DNA from: Neoechinorhynchus agilis
Lineage: Eukaryota; Acanthocephala
Direction of reading: 5' to 3'
Length of the DNA stretch: 64,000 nucleotides
Assembly: GCA_051530055.1 (NCBI GenBank)
Contig: CM121341.1
Coordinates: forward strand, 8,866,001 to 8,930,000
Below are positions 51,561 to 64,000 of the stretch, in pieces (positions within the stretch are counted from its first letter, which is position 1; each line of letters starts with the position of its first letter). The notes beneath the pieces were generated by a model. That model was not told the DNA's origin. It saw nothing but the letters and a program-made list of their open reading frames with translations, and did no database searches. Position numbers and translations under genes: made by a program.

Positions 51561-51900
51561 GATTTATAACAAAAGGTCAACTCAGAAAATTGGTGTTTCA
51601 ATGAGTTCATTAAATTGATTCCTTTAAAAAGACGCTTAAAATAATTCAGCGATTTGGTTACTATATTTTAAGATTGAATAGTTCATATTGTAAATAGATC
51701 ATGGGCTCACAATACGTTCTCGACACCGTCGGCCATTATTTCTCGACTCCACACGAGGGAGCCGTGCCTCTGATGCTGGCCGTATTTCCTCGTTGTATGG
51801 CCATGCTGATTTTTTTAATTAGGTATGACCTTTGATTGCGGTCACCTCCGGCCTTAATCATGAGTTTATCCAGCGCAGAATTTGAGAGCTGACTCACCGA

Positions 51901-54250
51901 ATGTCCCATTCGTTTCCACCAGGAAGATGTGAGACTTGCTCAACTCCAGGTATTTTGTCATCTTCCTCCTTTAGGCCGCTGCCCCTCCCGTTATGGACGA
52001 AGCATCACTTTGGTTGGAGGGCGCCAGCGAATCGGCACACGTCGGGTCCCAGATGAGGCATTTTCCTTCCATGGAAATATAGTCATACCATCGGGACGCT
52101 TTCCGTCGGATCGGCATAGGTGGTTTGGTTCCAATACGTTCGGTGCATTCAGTGAGTAGATGGCTCTGCTGATAATATTATTTATCTCCGTGTGTCTCGC
52201 GATTCGTCCGCTGGATATTTTGCAGTGGATACCATGTCGTCCTGACTCATCGACCTCGGCAGGCATTGACCATTTCTTTAGTACTGTGTACCGACGCGAG
52301 GAAAGCCGGGAGAGCGAGTACTCTACTGGAAGTGTTGCTTGCTGCCATGTCTCGTCGGAAAATTGTGTATTAATTATTCTCTGCAGTTGCGTCCTAAACA
52401 TTGAGTCGAACTGAAACAACTTAGTGGAATGCTCAAAATATGGGGCCGATCGCAAATTGTAGAGCATTTTCGGAATGTACAGGCAATTCCTCAAAAGGAA
52501 CAAAGCCTCATGGTAACTAAGCTCGCAAGTCCGACGGCATAACAGTTCCAATTTGGGCAATACGTCTTTAATTTCCCTCTTGACGTTCGAGCTCAGAACA
52601 CAGCTACCAAGCAGAGAGAAATAGTCAGGCTCGATCAGTCGTATTCCCGAAGCAATAGAATCGAAGGTGTTGTAGATCCCAGCTCTATCCGATTCTCGTA
52701 CATTGAGGAGCATCAACTCGCACTTTGAAGGATTCACCACTATACCGATTTTCGATGCAGCGTCGATAAGCTTATTTAAATCGTCTAGCACAACCGCAGG
52801 TTCACCTCCAATTGTGGAATCATCAAGATAGTTGAGCTTTGAGTTGAGCATCCGAGTGATATCGTATGTCATTAAAGCGAACCCAATTGGATCCAATGGA
52901 TCTCCTTGCTGTACACCGGTTTCGGACCAGATGATGTGATTCTCGGAGAACAGTGGAGTTCTATGCCGTCAAGAAGTATTGATACGCTTCAGGAAGGTTG
53001 CGAGCAACTGTTTTGAGTAGTGCTGATCGATCAACTGTATTAAACTCGTTCCTGAAATCCACCTTAAGTACTGCAGTTGGAGTGTCCCTTTGAGTGATGA
53101 AGGAACGTGTGGAAATGAACTATCGACACAGCTCCACACGGCGTACAGCACCCAAGCTGAAATGGGCGAAGCTGTCGTCCTGCGTCGTCATATGACCTTC
53201 TGCATAGAACCTTGGCTCCAAGAAGTCGTAAAGTGCAACCTACGGCTATTGGGCGGATATCACCGTTTGTTTTAGACAAAGCACATAGGGATGCCGAGAA
53301 AGGAAACTTTGTCGCCTCACGAGGTAGGCTGCCACTGTTGATTTGATTGACGAAATCCACAAGTGAAGCTTCGAGAGTGGAACCCGCCGTTGCTTTTCCT
53401 ATGCTGAGCATGCCCTTTATATGTTGAAGGCGAAGACCATCTGGACCGTGTCCGGAACCGTTCGGAGATGAGGCGACTGCTTTCCTCAATTCGAGTGGAT
53501 CGCATCGAAAAAGGGTCGCATCCGAGACCATTGGTAAGGAAGGGAGAGGACTGGCAGGACGTTTGCTTCTCGGTGCTTCAAGTGTGGATCGATCATTGTT
53601 AGCAAATGAATCCGTGGAACTGAGCAACCTGACCGCAGCACGCACATCGAAATCCGCCAGTTTCACCGATACTCTTTGCCGAGGGAAACATGACCGGTTG
53701 GGTTTTTTTGACTTGTTTCTCCGCAAGATAAAGGTTCCGTACTTTTCTTTAGAGCCGTTTCAAATAAATTATCATACTCGGCAAGTCGCTTTTTGAGGGT
53801 GCTAGTGAGATTGCCGTCGCAGTTAGGCAAAAAGGCGCAAAAGCTTGATGCCGAGCACCTTCCGGTATCCTTTTCAATAAGTTCCGCGGCAACGCGTTGA
53901 GCAGATTTGCGATCGAGACGACACTGTCAAACGGGTCAAGGACAAGGGAATGAGAAAGTGAAGGAGGAAAGACAGGTCCATGCACCCTTACTAAACCCTT
54001 CATGGTCAACTCGATTGTACGGCCGCATACGGAACAATTGGACGCGGCATGGTTTGATACTGCGCGTTGCTCTCTTGTCCTCTCCGTGGAGCAGTAGCGC
54101 ATAAGGTGTCACCTCGGGGATTGATGGTCTTTCAAACGGTGTCGTCGTCATTATTTGTTCAAGAAGGTCTTGCAATATAGGTCTCGCGATCCAGCGCGGC
54201 AACGCTGCAAGTGTCCTTGCGACGGTTCCGAGTGGTAAAGAGATGGAGCT
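51901..54250 (-). mobile_element. Same retrotransposon family, copy 2, decayed
   Basis: Minus-strand segments in order: an N-terminal part (LPRWIARPILQDLL) and a Cys/His finger (SNCSVCGRTIELTMKGLVRVHG) near 54,000; the early RT (GHGPDGLRLQHIKGM, GDIRPIAVGCTLRLLGAKV) at 53.7-53.06 kb; then the palm with LNYLDDSTIGGEP and NPSKCELMLLNV; then the C-terminal GRHGIHCKISSGR and RPDGMTIFPWKE down to about 51,990. Frameshifts occur near 54,050, 53,070 and 52,900, and a deletion removes part of the region between the palm and the C-terminal Cys/His motif, so it is dead. It keeps the 5' half that copy 1 lacks, so the two together show the domain order. The 3' end is lost. Confidence 0.78.
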
Positions 54251-54550
54251 GGGAGGCTCGTGGATACATGAGACTTGATTTGCTGTGACCTTAGTTTTTG
54301 TATGAATTAAATCTTTCGAATTTCATGTTATATCAATCAAAGTGTTCAGCGTGGCTCCCAGGGTCATCATAGTTTGTGATGACCGCTCTGCTGGCTGCGC
54401 TGTTAATACTTTAGCGTCATTTGACAGTCCGTTGCCGATAGCAAGAAACCTCTTATAGACGCGACGAACCCGTGCTTTCTCCCCAACGGAGTAACAAGCG
54501 TTTTCACCACCGAACCTCCGATCTTGAAATCATTCCATGCAAATGATGGT

Positions 54551-54737
54551 TTATTTCAGATTTTTTTGGTTTATCCTACTATCTTCCTCCTTAGTTTTAC
54601 CCATGATCCTGAGTCGAGCTTCGTCGTATTCACGCTGTCGCTGCTCAAAAGTCTTAATATAACGTCTCTCTTAGGGTTTGTCCACTGGAACAGTCGGTTG
54701 AGACCATGGAAAAGGAGGCCGAGGCCGCTTTAGAATC
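54551..54737 (-). pseudogene. SUZ-domain (SZRD1-like) fragment with in-frame stop
   Basis: A minus-strand frame after an acceptor (GCGATTTCAG) reads ILKRPRPPFPWSQPTVPVDKP, resembling the human SZRD1 IRILKRP region. A TAA follows at 54673. The same frame then continues as ERRYIKTFEQRQREYDEARL and RIMGKTKEED, a good SUZ motif, to TAA 54551. Seven extra codons surround the stop, too few for an intron. No upstream exon was found. It may be a pseudogene, a sequencing error, or a gene with unusual processing. SUZ domains bind RNA. 54,251-54,550 holds nothing recognised. Confidence 0.5.
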
Positions 54738-54811
54738 CTGAAATCGCTTTATTTTTCTTCATTACAAAAATAATTCTATTGAAGTGGACACTTTTATCAA
54801 CTGTTTTGTAG

Positions 54812-55554
54812 GATTCTCCGCCGAATAGAAAATTTGGAGGAATATACGGGTCTCACCACGATTTGGTTAAACAATAACGCCATATCGCGAATTGAGAATC
54901 TCTCATCCCTTATTAATCTAAAATGTCTATTTTTGCAAAATAATTGCATCTTAACCCTGAGACGGAATCGAATGTTGTATAAATTTAAGCATTTTAAGCA
55001 TAGCTCATAATTTTTTTACTGACTTGCGAGATGTAGGTGGGTAACCGTGAAACGTTAAACAATTTGTAATTTCTAAAAAAAGAGAACCTGAAAGATTTGG
55101 AATCTCTCGATGCATCACATAATCGCGTATCAAGTGGATTATTTTCGTTGCAAGACTTGTCCAAGCTTAATTCTGTGGATCTTTCTTACAATAACATTTG
55201 TGACGAGCAAGAGCTAAAGTACTTGAATGAGATAGACGATTTGCGTGTCGTGAATTTAATGGGAAACGAATGCCGAAACCGAATGGTTGACTATAGACGC
55301 CGATTAATTTCCGATATTGTTAGATTTTAAATGCTTTCGCCAATTCCGAGGTTATTTGTATTTAGAAAAATCTTCGGTTTCTTGACGGATATCCGGTCTC
55401 GAAAAGCGAACGGCGGATCACTGAGGCTTGGTGTAACGGCGGCACAGAGGCTGAAAGTGAAATGAGAAAATTGATAAATTTGGAAACTGAAGAGGAACAA
55501 AGGAGAATGGTAGAGTATATAATGAATCTACAGGAAGGCAGAGATTTCCTCTGA
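54812..55554 (+). CDS. DNAAF1/LRRC50 dynein assembly factor, 5' incomplete
   Basis: Exons 54812-54960, 55083-55318 and 55366-55554. [20 protein letters not shown] matches the DNAAF1 signature ([11 protein letters not shown]). SDS22-type leucine-rich repeats follow, then the capping region [34 protein letters not shown], and ITEAWCNGG, which is the conserved DNAAF1 block after the repeats. The second junction (55318/55366) is a 47-nt GT-AG intron. The first (54960/55083) joins in frame only with a non-canonical GA-AG intron (see findings). The protein ends soon after the LRR cap, as if the long vertebrate C-terminus were absent. The exon encoding the upstream LNDTLYLHFKG-type start was not found; a retrotransposon lies upstream. 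DNAAF1 pre-assembles ciliary dynein arms in the cytoplasm. Confidence 0.8.
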
Positions 55555-56703
55555 TGGATCATTTCTACGTTTTTTAAATCCCTAATTTTGTGAGTGCGCT
55601 TAAAGCTTGTGTTTTTATAGTTTTTAGGTGTGAAAATGTACGCTTTGGGGCCGTGTGGCATAAGCGCGTTCATAAAGCGCTCGATATGTCGATGGTAAAA
55701 CGCCACCGGTCGCTGGGTTCCATGGGTGTGCGAGGCTGCTGGAAGGGTGGGGGTCAGGTTTTGAGATCACCTATCGGGCCCCAAAAAAAGTGGGTTGGCC
55801 AGTTCCCTTCGAGTGGGGCTAAGCGCATCCGATGTGTGCAAGTCAGCCGAAAGGCTCCCAAAGGAATATATCCAAAAGGCTCAAAAGAAGATGTCTCAAG
55901 ACCAATCAATCTGAAGAACATAACCATGCGTATGTCTGACTCTAAGGATAAATAAAAAAATAAAAAGGAGTGCATTGTATCTTTTATTCGCAATCTAAAC
56001 TACAATGCGACATGTTATCCTTCTTTTTGTACTGGAAAATCACATTAATTCACCTATAGCCGCATAGGTGGAAAAAAGGAGTTAAGCGGCCACTCGGTGT
56101 TACGGAATATGACGGATAAGGTTAATCTATGAACAACTAAATTCATTTATGATTAAACTTCTGCACCAAATACAGAGTCTTGTTATAAAGAGAGAACCTT
56201 CCACACACAAATCACAAACGTCTGAGTACCATAAGTTTGACTCGGTTGAGTTTAGAATGTATTTTCAGTAACGGAACGTTTTCACTTAGAATTCTGAGAA
56301 ACATAGGATGCTAAGTCGATTGATCGATTTTCATATATCAAGGCATTTAAAAATTAAACTTTATAATGAATAGAATTCGGTCGAGCGTATTATTGAACAG
56401 TGCAGCGAGAGCTAAAATGTTGAACAAATAAAGAAGTATGAAAATCGTAACGAAGGGCTGGAAAGGAATGCGAATACTTTAAATTGAATACAACAATCTG
56501 CTTTCTCTTAAATGAAGGAAAGTTCCGGCTATACGTAAAGTACAGATTCTTGATGTCGCACCTGTAAAAACTTAAGAGCGATCGATTATCGCATATTTTA
56601 AACTGCTGAAGTTATCGATTTATCTAAAACGGCGTGATAACCTCTTAGGGAGATCCAATACGAAGAAAAGGAGGCGAAGGAAGCGCTCAATTACAATTTT
56701 ATG
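55555..56703. other. Intergenic, one unsupported ORF
   Basis: A plus-strand frame (55,590-55,955) ends in a poly(A)-like run (GATAAATAAAAAAATAAAAAGG region), which suggests the 3' end of some transcript or retroelement, but the protein is not recognisable. The remainder is AT-rich without features. Confidence 0.35.
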
Positions 56704-56810
56704 GACGGTGTTATGAGAAGATTACTAAGCGCTGCTTGGTTGTTCAGTCGCATGTTTTATCTATTGATGATTGTTTGATTGACAATCCGACTGAAAGAGA
56801 GTTTATTGAA

Positions 56811-56849
56811 ACACCTAGCTTTCGCCGTCCAACGGCTTCTTCAGGGTGT
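56811..56849 (-). ncRNA. Hammerhead ribozyme, inverted copy in the left arm
   Basis: The same 39-nt motif on the minus strand, with identical core, stems and UA cleavage site, because it lies in the inverted left arm. The transcript polarity needed for it is opposite to that of the right-arm copy. Confidence 0.72.
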
Positions 56850-57396
56850 AATCTACAATGCGAGTGAAGTGGAAGTTCACATGAGATTCATTACGGCAGA
56901 CAACTCATCCTTCTGGTTAATGAGTGTCCTACCGTCCGACCGATGCCCGCTAGAGTCCTCACGATCCCGGGTCTCTCGGGATATGATCAGCGCTTCCGCT
57001 ATCGACAGTTCGACGGGATCCTGCGCTTTGTACATTATGCGCGTGGACAGCTGAACTGTTCCATCCGGGTGGACTCGCGAATAATGTTTCGCCCACGGTG
57101 TCGTCACATACGATTGCGCACTTGGGTTCAACGAGTTTCGTACATGCTCGGCCACTCTTTGGCGAAGTGGCCTTTCTGTTTTTCCCACGTACGTGACCAA
57201 GTGGCCACGGTCAATCCGACACCGTTCACACCGGATCTCGTAGACCACACTGCTCTGATCGCACTCCGGGATGATGAAACGAATGGCCTAATTTGGGATA
57301 GTCGAATTAGGGGACGAATGGCGGGGCAGGCGTTTAAGGATCTCTAGGATTTCGACAGGGGAAACTAAGGAAGGGCATGTATGGATAGGCGGGTGA

Positions 57397-57745
57397 TTGG
57401 TCAAGACACACAAGATGCCTATTGGTCCGGTTACACCGCAAGCAGCCTCATTGCTGAAATGCAGACCAATCATATCTGCGGTTAATGGACCAGCGTACCG
57501 TGTTTCTCGTTTCCTGGCTTCGGCTATCGGTTCATTGCTACGGAGGACACGGGCATTTGTGAGTAATACTGATGAGCTGTTATCAACGTTGCGATCGCGA
57601 CAGAATGAATTGACCAACAGTCGCGTAATGTCTTTTGATTTCGTGGCATTGTACACCAATGTGGACAACGAGGGAGCAGTACGTGCGCTGGAGAAAAGGT
57701 TGAAGGAGAATGAAGATCTTGACCTCTTTGGTCTACTACCAGACG
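57397..57745 (+). pseudogene. Penelope reverse transcriptase fragment
   Basis: The frame encodes KCRPIISAVNGPAYRVSRFL, matching the fingers/palm region of Penelope RTs, and SRVMSFDFVALYTNVDNEG, the motif A block with the first catalytic Asp. It ends after LKENEDLDLFGL; the YxDD box and thumb are missing, and the following GIY-YIG frame is in another register. An internal deletion therefore removed the catalytic core, and the element is non-autonomous. Confidence 0.75.
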
Positions 57746-58195
57746 TACGCAGCAGGTGCGAGGATGGACGAGGAGCGTCAGCAAGCCATTGATCGTGACT
57801 GGAAGATGTGCGATCAGAGCAGTGTGGTCTACGAGATCCGGTGTGAACGGTGTCGGATTGACCGTGGCCACTTGGTCACGTACGTGGGAAAAACAGAAAG
57901 GCCACTTCGCCAAAGAGTGGCCGAGCATGTACGAAACTCGTTGAACCCAAGTGCGCAATCGTATGTGACGACACCGTGGGCGAAACATTATTCGCGAGTC
58001 CACCCGGATGGAACAGTTCAGCTGTCCACGCGCATAATGTACAAAGCGCAGGATCCCGTCGAACTGTCGATAGCGGAAGCGCTGATCATATCCCGAGAGA
58101 CCCGGGATCGTGAGGACTCTAGCGGGCATCGGTCGGACGGTAGGACACTCATTAACCAGAAGGATGAGTTGTCTGCCGTAATGAATCTAATGTGA
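57746..58195 (+). CDS. GIY-YIG endonuclease domain of the Penelope-like element
   Basis: The frame reads SSVVYEIRCERCRIDRG then TYVGKTERPLRQRVAEHVRN. That gives the GIY..YIG-type pair (VYEI, TYVG), the conserved arginine helix, and a CxxC typical of Penelope endonucleases. A family glutamate is in VELSIAEALI and the C-terminus ends LINQKDELSAVMNLM. The domain nicks target DNA for retrotransposition. The same sequence is repeated inverted at 56877-57248. It is linked to the RT remnant in a different frame, so it is probably not produced as an active fusion. Confidence 0.8.
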   Translation, partial: YAAGARMDEERQQAIDRDWKMCDQSSVVYEIRCERCRIDRGHLVTYVGKTERPLRQRVAEHVRNSLNPSAQSYVTTPWAKHYSRVHPDGTVQLSTRIMYKAQDPVELSIAEALIISRETRDREDSSGHRSDGRTLINQKDELSAVMNLM

Positions 58196-58227
58196 ACCTC
58201 CGCTCCACTTCACTCGCATTGTAGATT

Positions 58228-58266
58228 ACACCCTGAAGAAGCCGTTGGACGGCGAAAGCTAGGTGT
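58228..58266 (+). ncRNA. Hammerhead ribozyme (type I) in the right arm
   Basis: All hammerhead parts are present in order. Stem I is ACACC (58228-58232) pairing with GGTGT (58262-58266). The core CTGAAGA is 58233-58239. Stem II is GCCGT-TGG-ACGGC (58241-58253). GAAA is 58254-58257. A minimal palindromic stem III follows, AGCT (58257-58260), and the cleavage dinucleotide UA is 58260-58261. One extra A (58240) lies between the core and stem II. Short palindromic stem III, suggesting dimeric action, is known for hammerheads in Penelope-like elements. Cleavage would fall after 58261. Confidence 0.75.
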
Positions 58267-58326
58267 TTCAATAAACTCTCTTTCAGTCGGATTGTCAATC
58301 AAACAATCATCAATAGACGGTGTTAT

Positions 58327-58839
58327 ATTGTAAGACAAGGTAAAGCAAACAAAATGTACAGCATTGATTCGTGAAGGTTGGCATTTTTAACTTTAAATGG
58401 CGAAAAGCGATCTCAACCGAGCGTAAAATCCGTTTAAATTAATGGCGGAAACTATTCACTAATTTAATTTTTTATTGTGCCTCTAATTGGTTAAATTCCA
58501 GCGAAGGTAGAGACGTTTTGGATCTATCGCAACGTTTCTTTACAAAAAATTGCTTCAGATGACAAAATGAAAATAATGTAACCCGTTTGAAGGTTGACAA
58601 CTAGTCTTTCATCAATGGATCCACATTGCTCTCTTTCTACATAAAAGATCTTAAATAGTTCGGCCTTCCCTGTTAATAAAACGAAGAAACGCTCTAAATT
58701 TTCCCTCGCAGAAGAAGCAATACGCTGATCAAATAAAATTCTCGTCCGTGAAATACTTTGCTTTCTGGATTAAACCTTTAAGGGTTTTTAAAAGCCACTC
58801 TCGTTCATAACGAAAAACACTGTCGCCCATTATGGAAAT
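58327..58839. other. Intergenic, no feature recognised
   Basis: AT-rich sequence between the Penelope-like element and the next gene's stop codon. Confidence 0.5.
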
Positions 58840-59403
58840 TTAGAATAACAGCGAGGAAGGTGGTCTCCAGGTATCTTTAATCTTTTTCTTCATTTTTTTT
58901 GGTGTGTGCGGGATATAGTTTCTCCATCCTGGGCAACCTTGGTTGAAAAGCACTATTGTTTGTTCGACTTCCTTCCGCAATAATTTTGGCCATCGAGTTT
59001 TCAATATATGCCTGATTTTAAGAACTGTGTGATATATCAGAAACTGCAGATATTTTCCATAGTTATCGACCCATACAATATCGGCCCTTTGGGCATGATC
59101 AACGCTATAAATCACACGGTCCTCACATCTTGCGGAAAGGGTATAACCGATCGAAAAGCAAACCTTTCTGATTTCTTCGTCAGGCATGGGCCATATTTTC
59201 ATGTATGAACAGTACTCTCGTCGAATTCTAAGCGGATCACCACATAAATCCACATTACTTAATGGATCTAAGAGACTTTCTACTAGGACGTTATATCTAA
59301 TGCAATCTTCCTTCGACTCTTGAGACGAGGTTGTCGTTGTTACAATGCGTTGGTTAGTTCTCCCAACGGTGTTCAAAAATGCTACAATTAGAGCAAGAAA
59401 CAT
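58840..59403 (-). CDS. Secreted protein of unknown function
   Basis: Single open exon of 187 aa. The first residues (MFLALIVAFLNTVGR) form a probable signal peptide. The mature part has seven cysteines spread as EDCIRY, DLCGDP, EYCSYM, KVCFSI, ARCEDR and QGCPGW, and no transmembrane segment. An acceptor-like GGGCTGAG ends six nt before the ATG. No domain is recognised. Length and composition suggest a real gene, but the C-terminal Lys-rich end (KKMKKKIKD) may read into a 3' UTR if an intron was missed. Confidence 0.5.
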   Translation of the reverse strand: MFLALIVAFLNTVGRTNQRIVTTTTSSQESKEDCIRYNVLVESLLDPLSNVDLCGDPLRIRREYCSYMKIWPMPDEEIRKVCFSIGYTLSARCEDRVIYSVDHAQRADIVWVDNYGKYLQFLIYHTVLKIRHILKTRWPKLLRKEVEQTIVLFNQGCPGWRNYIPHTPKKMKKKIKDTWRPPSSLLF

Positions 59404-59889
59404 TTTGTACTCAGCCCAGGGCTAAGTCATCGGATCTAAATGTACTAAACAAAGGTGAACTATGTACTACTGAGTCAGGGCGAAATAAAAAGACTCGAGA
59501 CATTTCATCGAGCTACTAAAGGGCGAAATGAGTAAGCAAATTAATAACTTAATGGCAGTATCGGTGAGCTTTGAGTAAAACATTGCGCTAAGTTGCATTT
59601 TCAAAAAAGTATTTCTGCTTGTTTTTGGTGTAAAATTAAAGGAATTTTATAAAATTCGACATTTCGGCACAATTTAGCGCCTCTGTCTAGGTCTAAAATC
59701 CACACAAATATAAGGGATGGTTACATTAAGACTGTACTTGGATTCAGTTTGAAGTCCGCTCTATTCCCTTCAACTTGTCGAATAAATATGACCTCCATTA
59801 TCAAATGCGATCACATTTGGATTCACGTTTTGTTGAAATGGTACCGTTCTCGATATCCATTAAGTGGTCTTGTTGCCAAAAAATGGTTG

Positions 59890-60275
59890 AGTATCGCGGA
59901 AGAGGCATTGGTACCTCTCCTCAGTGCATATTTTTGCTCCTTGGTTCTTTCCAAATTGTTTGTTTGGCCTACATAGGATTTAATGCATTCATTGCAGGGA
60001 ATGCTCATCTCGTTTTTTAACCACAGAGCGAAAATCAAATTTTAACCCTTTCGAACAAATCCCAAAGATATTTTAGCCGTAAAAATACACCATTTTGACT
60101 TGTCCTGTTCCACTCTATGATGAGGGAGGCTCATCCACTCGTTGAATTCACATGAACCGAACGAACCGATAAAACGAGTCTGAAGTAATGATTCCCCGAG
60201 GTGCACTCATTAAACCGTGGATCTTTACTGAAATAAAAGGTAAAAGATTTGAGCGTGTTGCTTTAATGGCCAACA
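59890..60275 (-). mobile_element. Dispersed Penelope 3' fragment (358-bp family)
   Basis: About 90% or better match to the units at 42.7-43.8 kb over GGTACCTCTCCTCAGTGC to GGATCTTTACTG. The minus strand again encodes CNECIKSYVGQTNNLERTKE but continues with NASSAILNHFL, the part of a GIY-YIG domain replaced in the tandem copies. 59,404-59,889 and 60,276-60,527 show no gene. Confidence 0.6.
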
Positions 60276-60527
60276 CCAGAACATTTATACTGCAATGGCT
60301 CTCCTTTAGATCATCTATAAGTTCCAATTAGACTTTGATAAAAGCACGAGATTGTGCCGAGATATCGGATTCAAAATAATATCATTTTAATTTTTTACAC
60401 AAAAACAAACATGAACAGTTCAATCTTCGAACATAACGAACCCTATAAAATCCCGAACTAATAAACCGATCTAACTTGCCTTTGTGCTTACAAAGAACAA
60501 CGTCAAAGACACGCGTATTCTGAACGT

Positions 60528-63361
<2,834 letters not shown>

Positions 63362-63408
63362 CTAAAAAATAGCGAGAAATTCGCGTAAATGGGCGTTAAA
63401 AAGAGGCA

Positions 63409-63743
63409 TTAAGCAGTTTTTTCTATATAATCCTTCGCTTTCTCAATCAATTCATCTTCTTTGGGCTTTGTGAACAAAGACTTCATGGTGACGTTACCGA
63501 TTGGACGTAGTTTGTAAAGAAGTGCGAGTCCGAGATACGATAAGCCTAAACAGGGAATGATTTATTTTTTCAGAAAAGAAACCGACCGATTCCACTTGTT
63601 TTTGTGAGTATTCGATGAAAACGCGAAAGGGGAACGGACGTGAGAGCGTAAAAAGATGCCCCGAAACAAGTGGAAGCTGCAATAAATCGACAAGTCATGC
63701 AGTCTTTTATTTCGTCTTTCAATTCATCCTCATTCGTCATCAT
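63409..63743 (-). CDS. Small DMAC1-like (DUF4536) membrane protein
   Basis: Two exons, 63743-63596 and 63545-63409, joined in phase 1 over a 50-nt GT-AG intron; 94 aa. After an acidic start comes DCMTCRFIAASTCFGASFYA, close to the CxxCR hydrophobic motif of DMAC1/TMEM261 (DUF4536). A second hydrophobic segment SYLGLALLYKL and a basic/acidic tail follow. DMAC1 helps assemble the distal membrane arm of mitochondrial complex I. An acceptor (CAATGATCAG) ends two nt before the ATG. The stop is 47 bp upstream of the PRKCSH start, so the two may form one polycistronic unit. The family call rests on the short motif. Confidence 0.6.
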
Positions 63744-64000
63744 TTCTGATCATTGTTCCGGGCGTGACAAAAAAGAAAACCTGTGAATACGGAAGAATTC
63801 AGGGTTTCGAATGTTCACATTTCGTTCATTTGAACAAGATCTCTTCGAGTGAAGCGAGATTTTCTTTCCTGCGGACTGGTTATTGTCGGGCAATAAATTA
63901 GTGAATTTAAATCCGGCGAAGTGGCAAAGCTAAAAAAGTAACGAGATTTATCCTCATTTTTGTGTTGGCCAAATCAAAACGGAGGCTGTCTAGAGGACTG
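63744..64000. other. Upstream flank of the operon-like pair
   Basis: Probably promoter or 5' flank of the DMAC1-like gene; it includes a pyrimidine-rich stretch on the minus strand leading to the acceptor at 63,746. No gene is seen to the window edge. Confidence 0.4.

Larger units (their letters stand above)
56704..58326 (+). mobile_element. Penelope-like element with 507-bp inverted ends
   Basis: An 11-bp direct repeat, GACGGTGTTAT, occurs at 56704-56714 and 58316-58326 and fits a target-site duplication. Inside, a left arm (about 56,757-57,263) is the reverse complement of the right arm (about 57,809-58,315). Between them lies a plus-strand reverse transcriptase fragment. The right arm encodes the GIY-YIG endonuclease and the left arm an inverted copy of it. 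About 43 bp at the left (56,715-56,756) are unique. This is the typical disordered architecture of Penelope-like retroelements, which lack normal LTRs and often carry inverted partial copies. Confidence 0.85.

Noticed and set aside
55590-55955. 121-codon plus-strand ORF as a gene
   Set aside because: No recognisable domain, no splice or start context, and it may be the end of a retroelement. Kept only as an intergenic note.

Overview
This is eukaryotic, metazoan DNA. Genes are split by very short GT-AG introns (mostly 44-54 nt), end in AATAAA-type poly(A) signals and encode animal-type proteins: a BCL9/Legless Wnt co-factor, a class VI POU homeodomain factor, a Phafin PH-FYVE protein, YPEL5, SRP19, TRIP13/Pch2, the axonemal dynein assembly factor DNAAF1 and glucosidase II beta. 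DNAAF1 implies motile cilia, which argues against nematodes and most arthropods. Tiny introns, 3' splice acceptors placed 0-14 nt upstream of many start codons, one gene pair with 47 bp between stop and start, and one apparent GA-AG intron together suggest a lineage with spliced-leader trans-splicing and operons. An appendicularian tunicate fits best by inference. Rotifers, flatworms and other compact metazoans are not excluded.

Layout. 1-7.6 kb is a satellite with a 190/104-bp higher-order structure. 8.8-13.2 kb holds convergent BCL9-like (+) and Phafin-like (-) genes. 13.4-15.8 kb holds small tandem repeats, a tRNA-headed repeat and a fold-back element. 16.2-20.6 kb holds a three-exon single-pass membrane protein (+) and the POU6 gene (-). 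21.4-23.0 kb is a 297-bp tandem repeat. 25.1-26.7 kb holds a pseudouridine-5'-phosphatase-like HAD enzyme and YPEL5. 26.8-38.0 kb is an 11-kb array of a 145-bp satellite. 38.7-42.6 kb holds an ankyrin protein, two partial unknown exons, an inverted-repeat element and SRP19. 42.7-46 kb holds tandem Penelope 3' ends, a broken SLC22-like transporter and four tandem copies of a 382-bp tRNA-headed repeat. 47-48.4 kb is TRIP13. 48.5-54.3 kb is retrotransposon-rich. 54.5-55.6 kb holds a SUZ-domain fragment (-) and DNAAF1 (+). 56.7-58.3 kb is a Penelope-like element with hammerhead ribozymes and a target-site duplication. 58.8-63.7 kb holds an unknown secreted protein and an operon-like pair, a DMAC1-like gene followed by glucosidase II beta, whose large intron carries fold-back elements and a 300-bp AAT microsatellite.

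The genes are unrelated housekeeping or developmental genes in small islands between satellites and transposons. The only pair that looks co-expressed is DMAC1-like/PRKCSH. Exon coordinates come from hand-checked splice sites with matching phases, except where an entry says otherwise.
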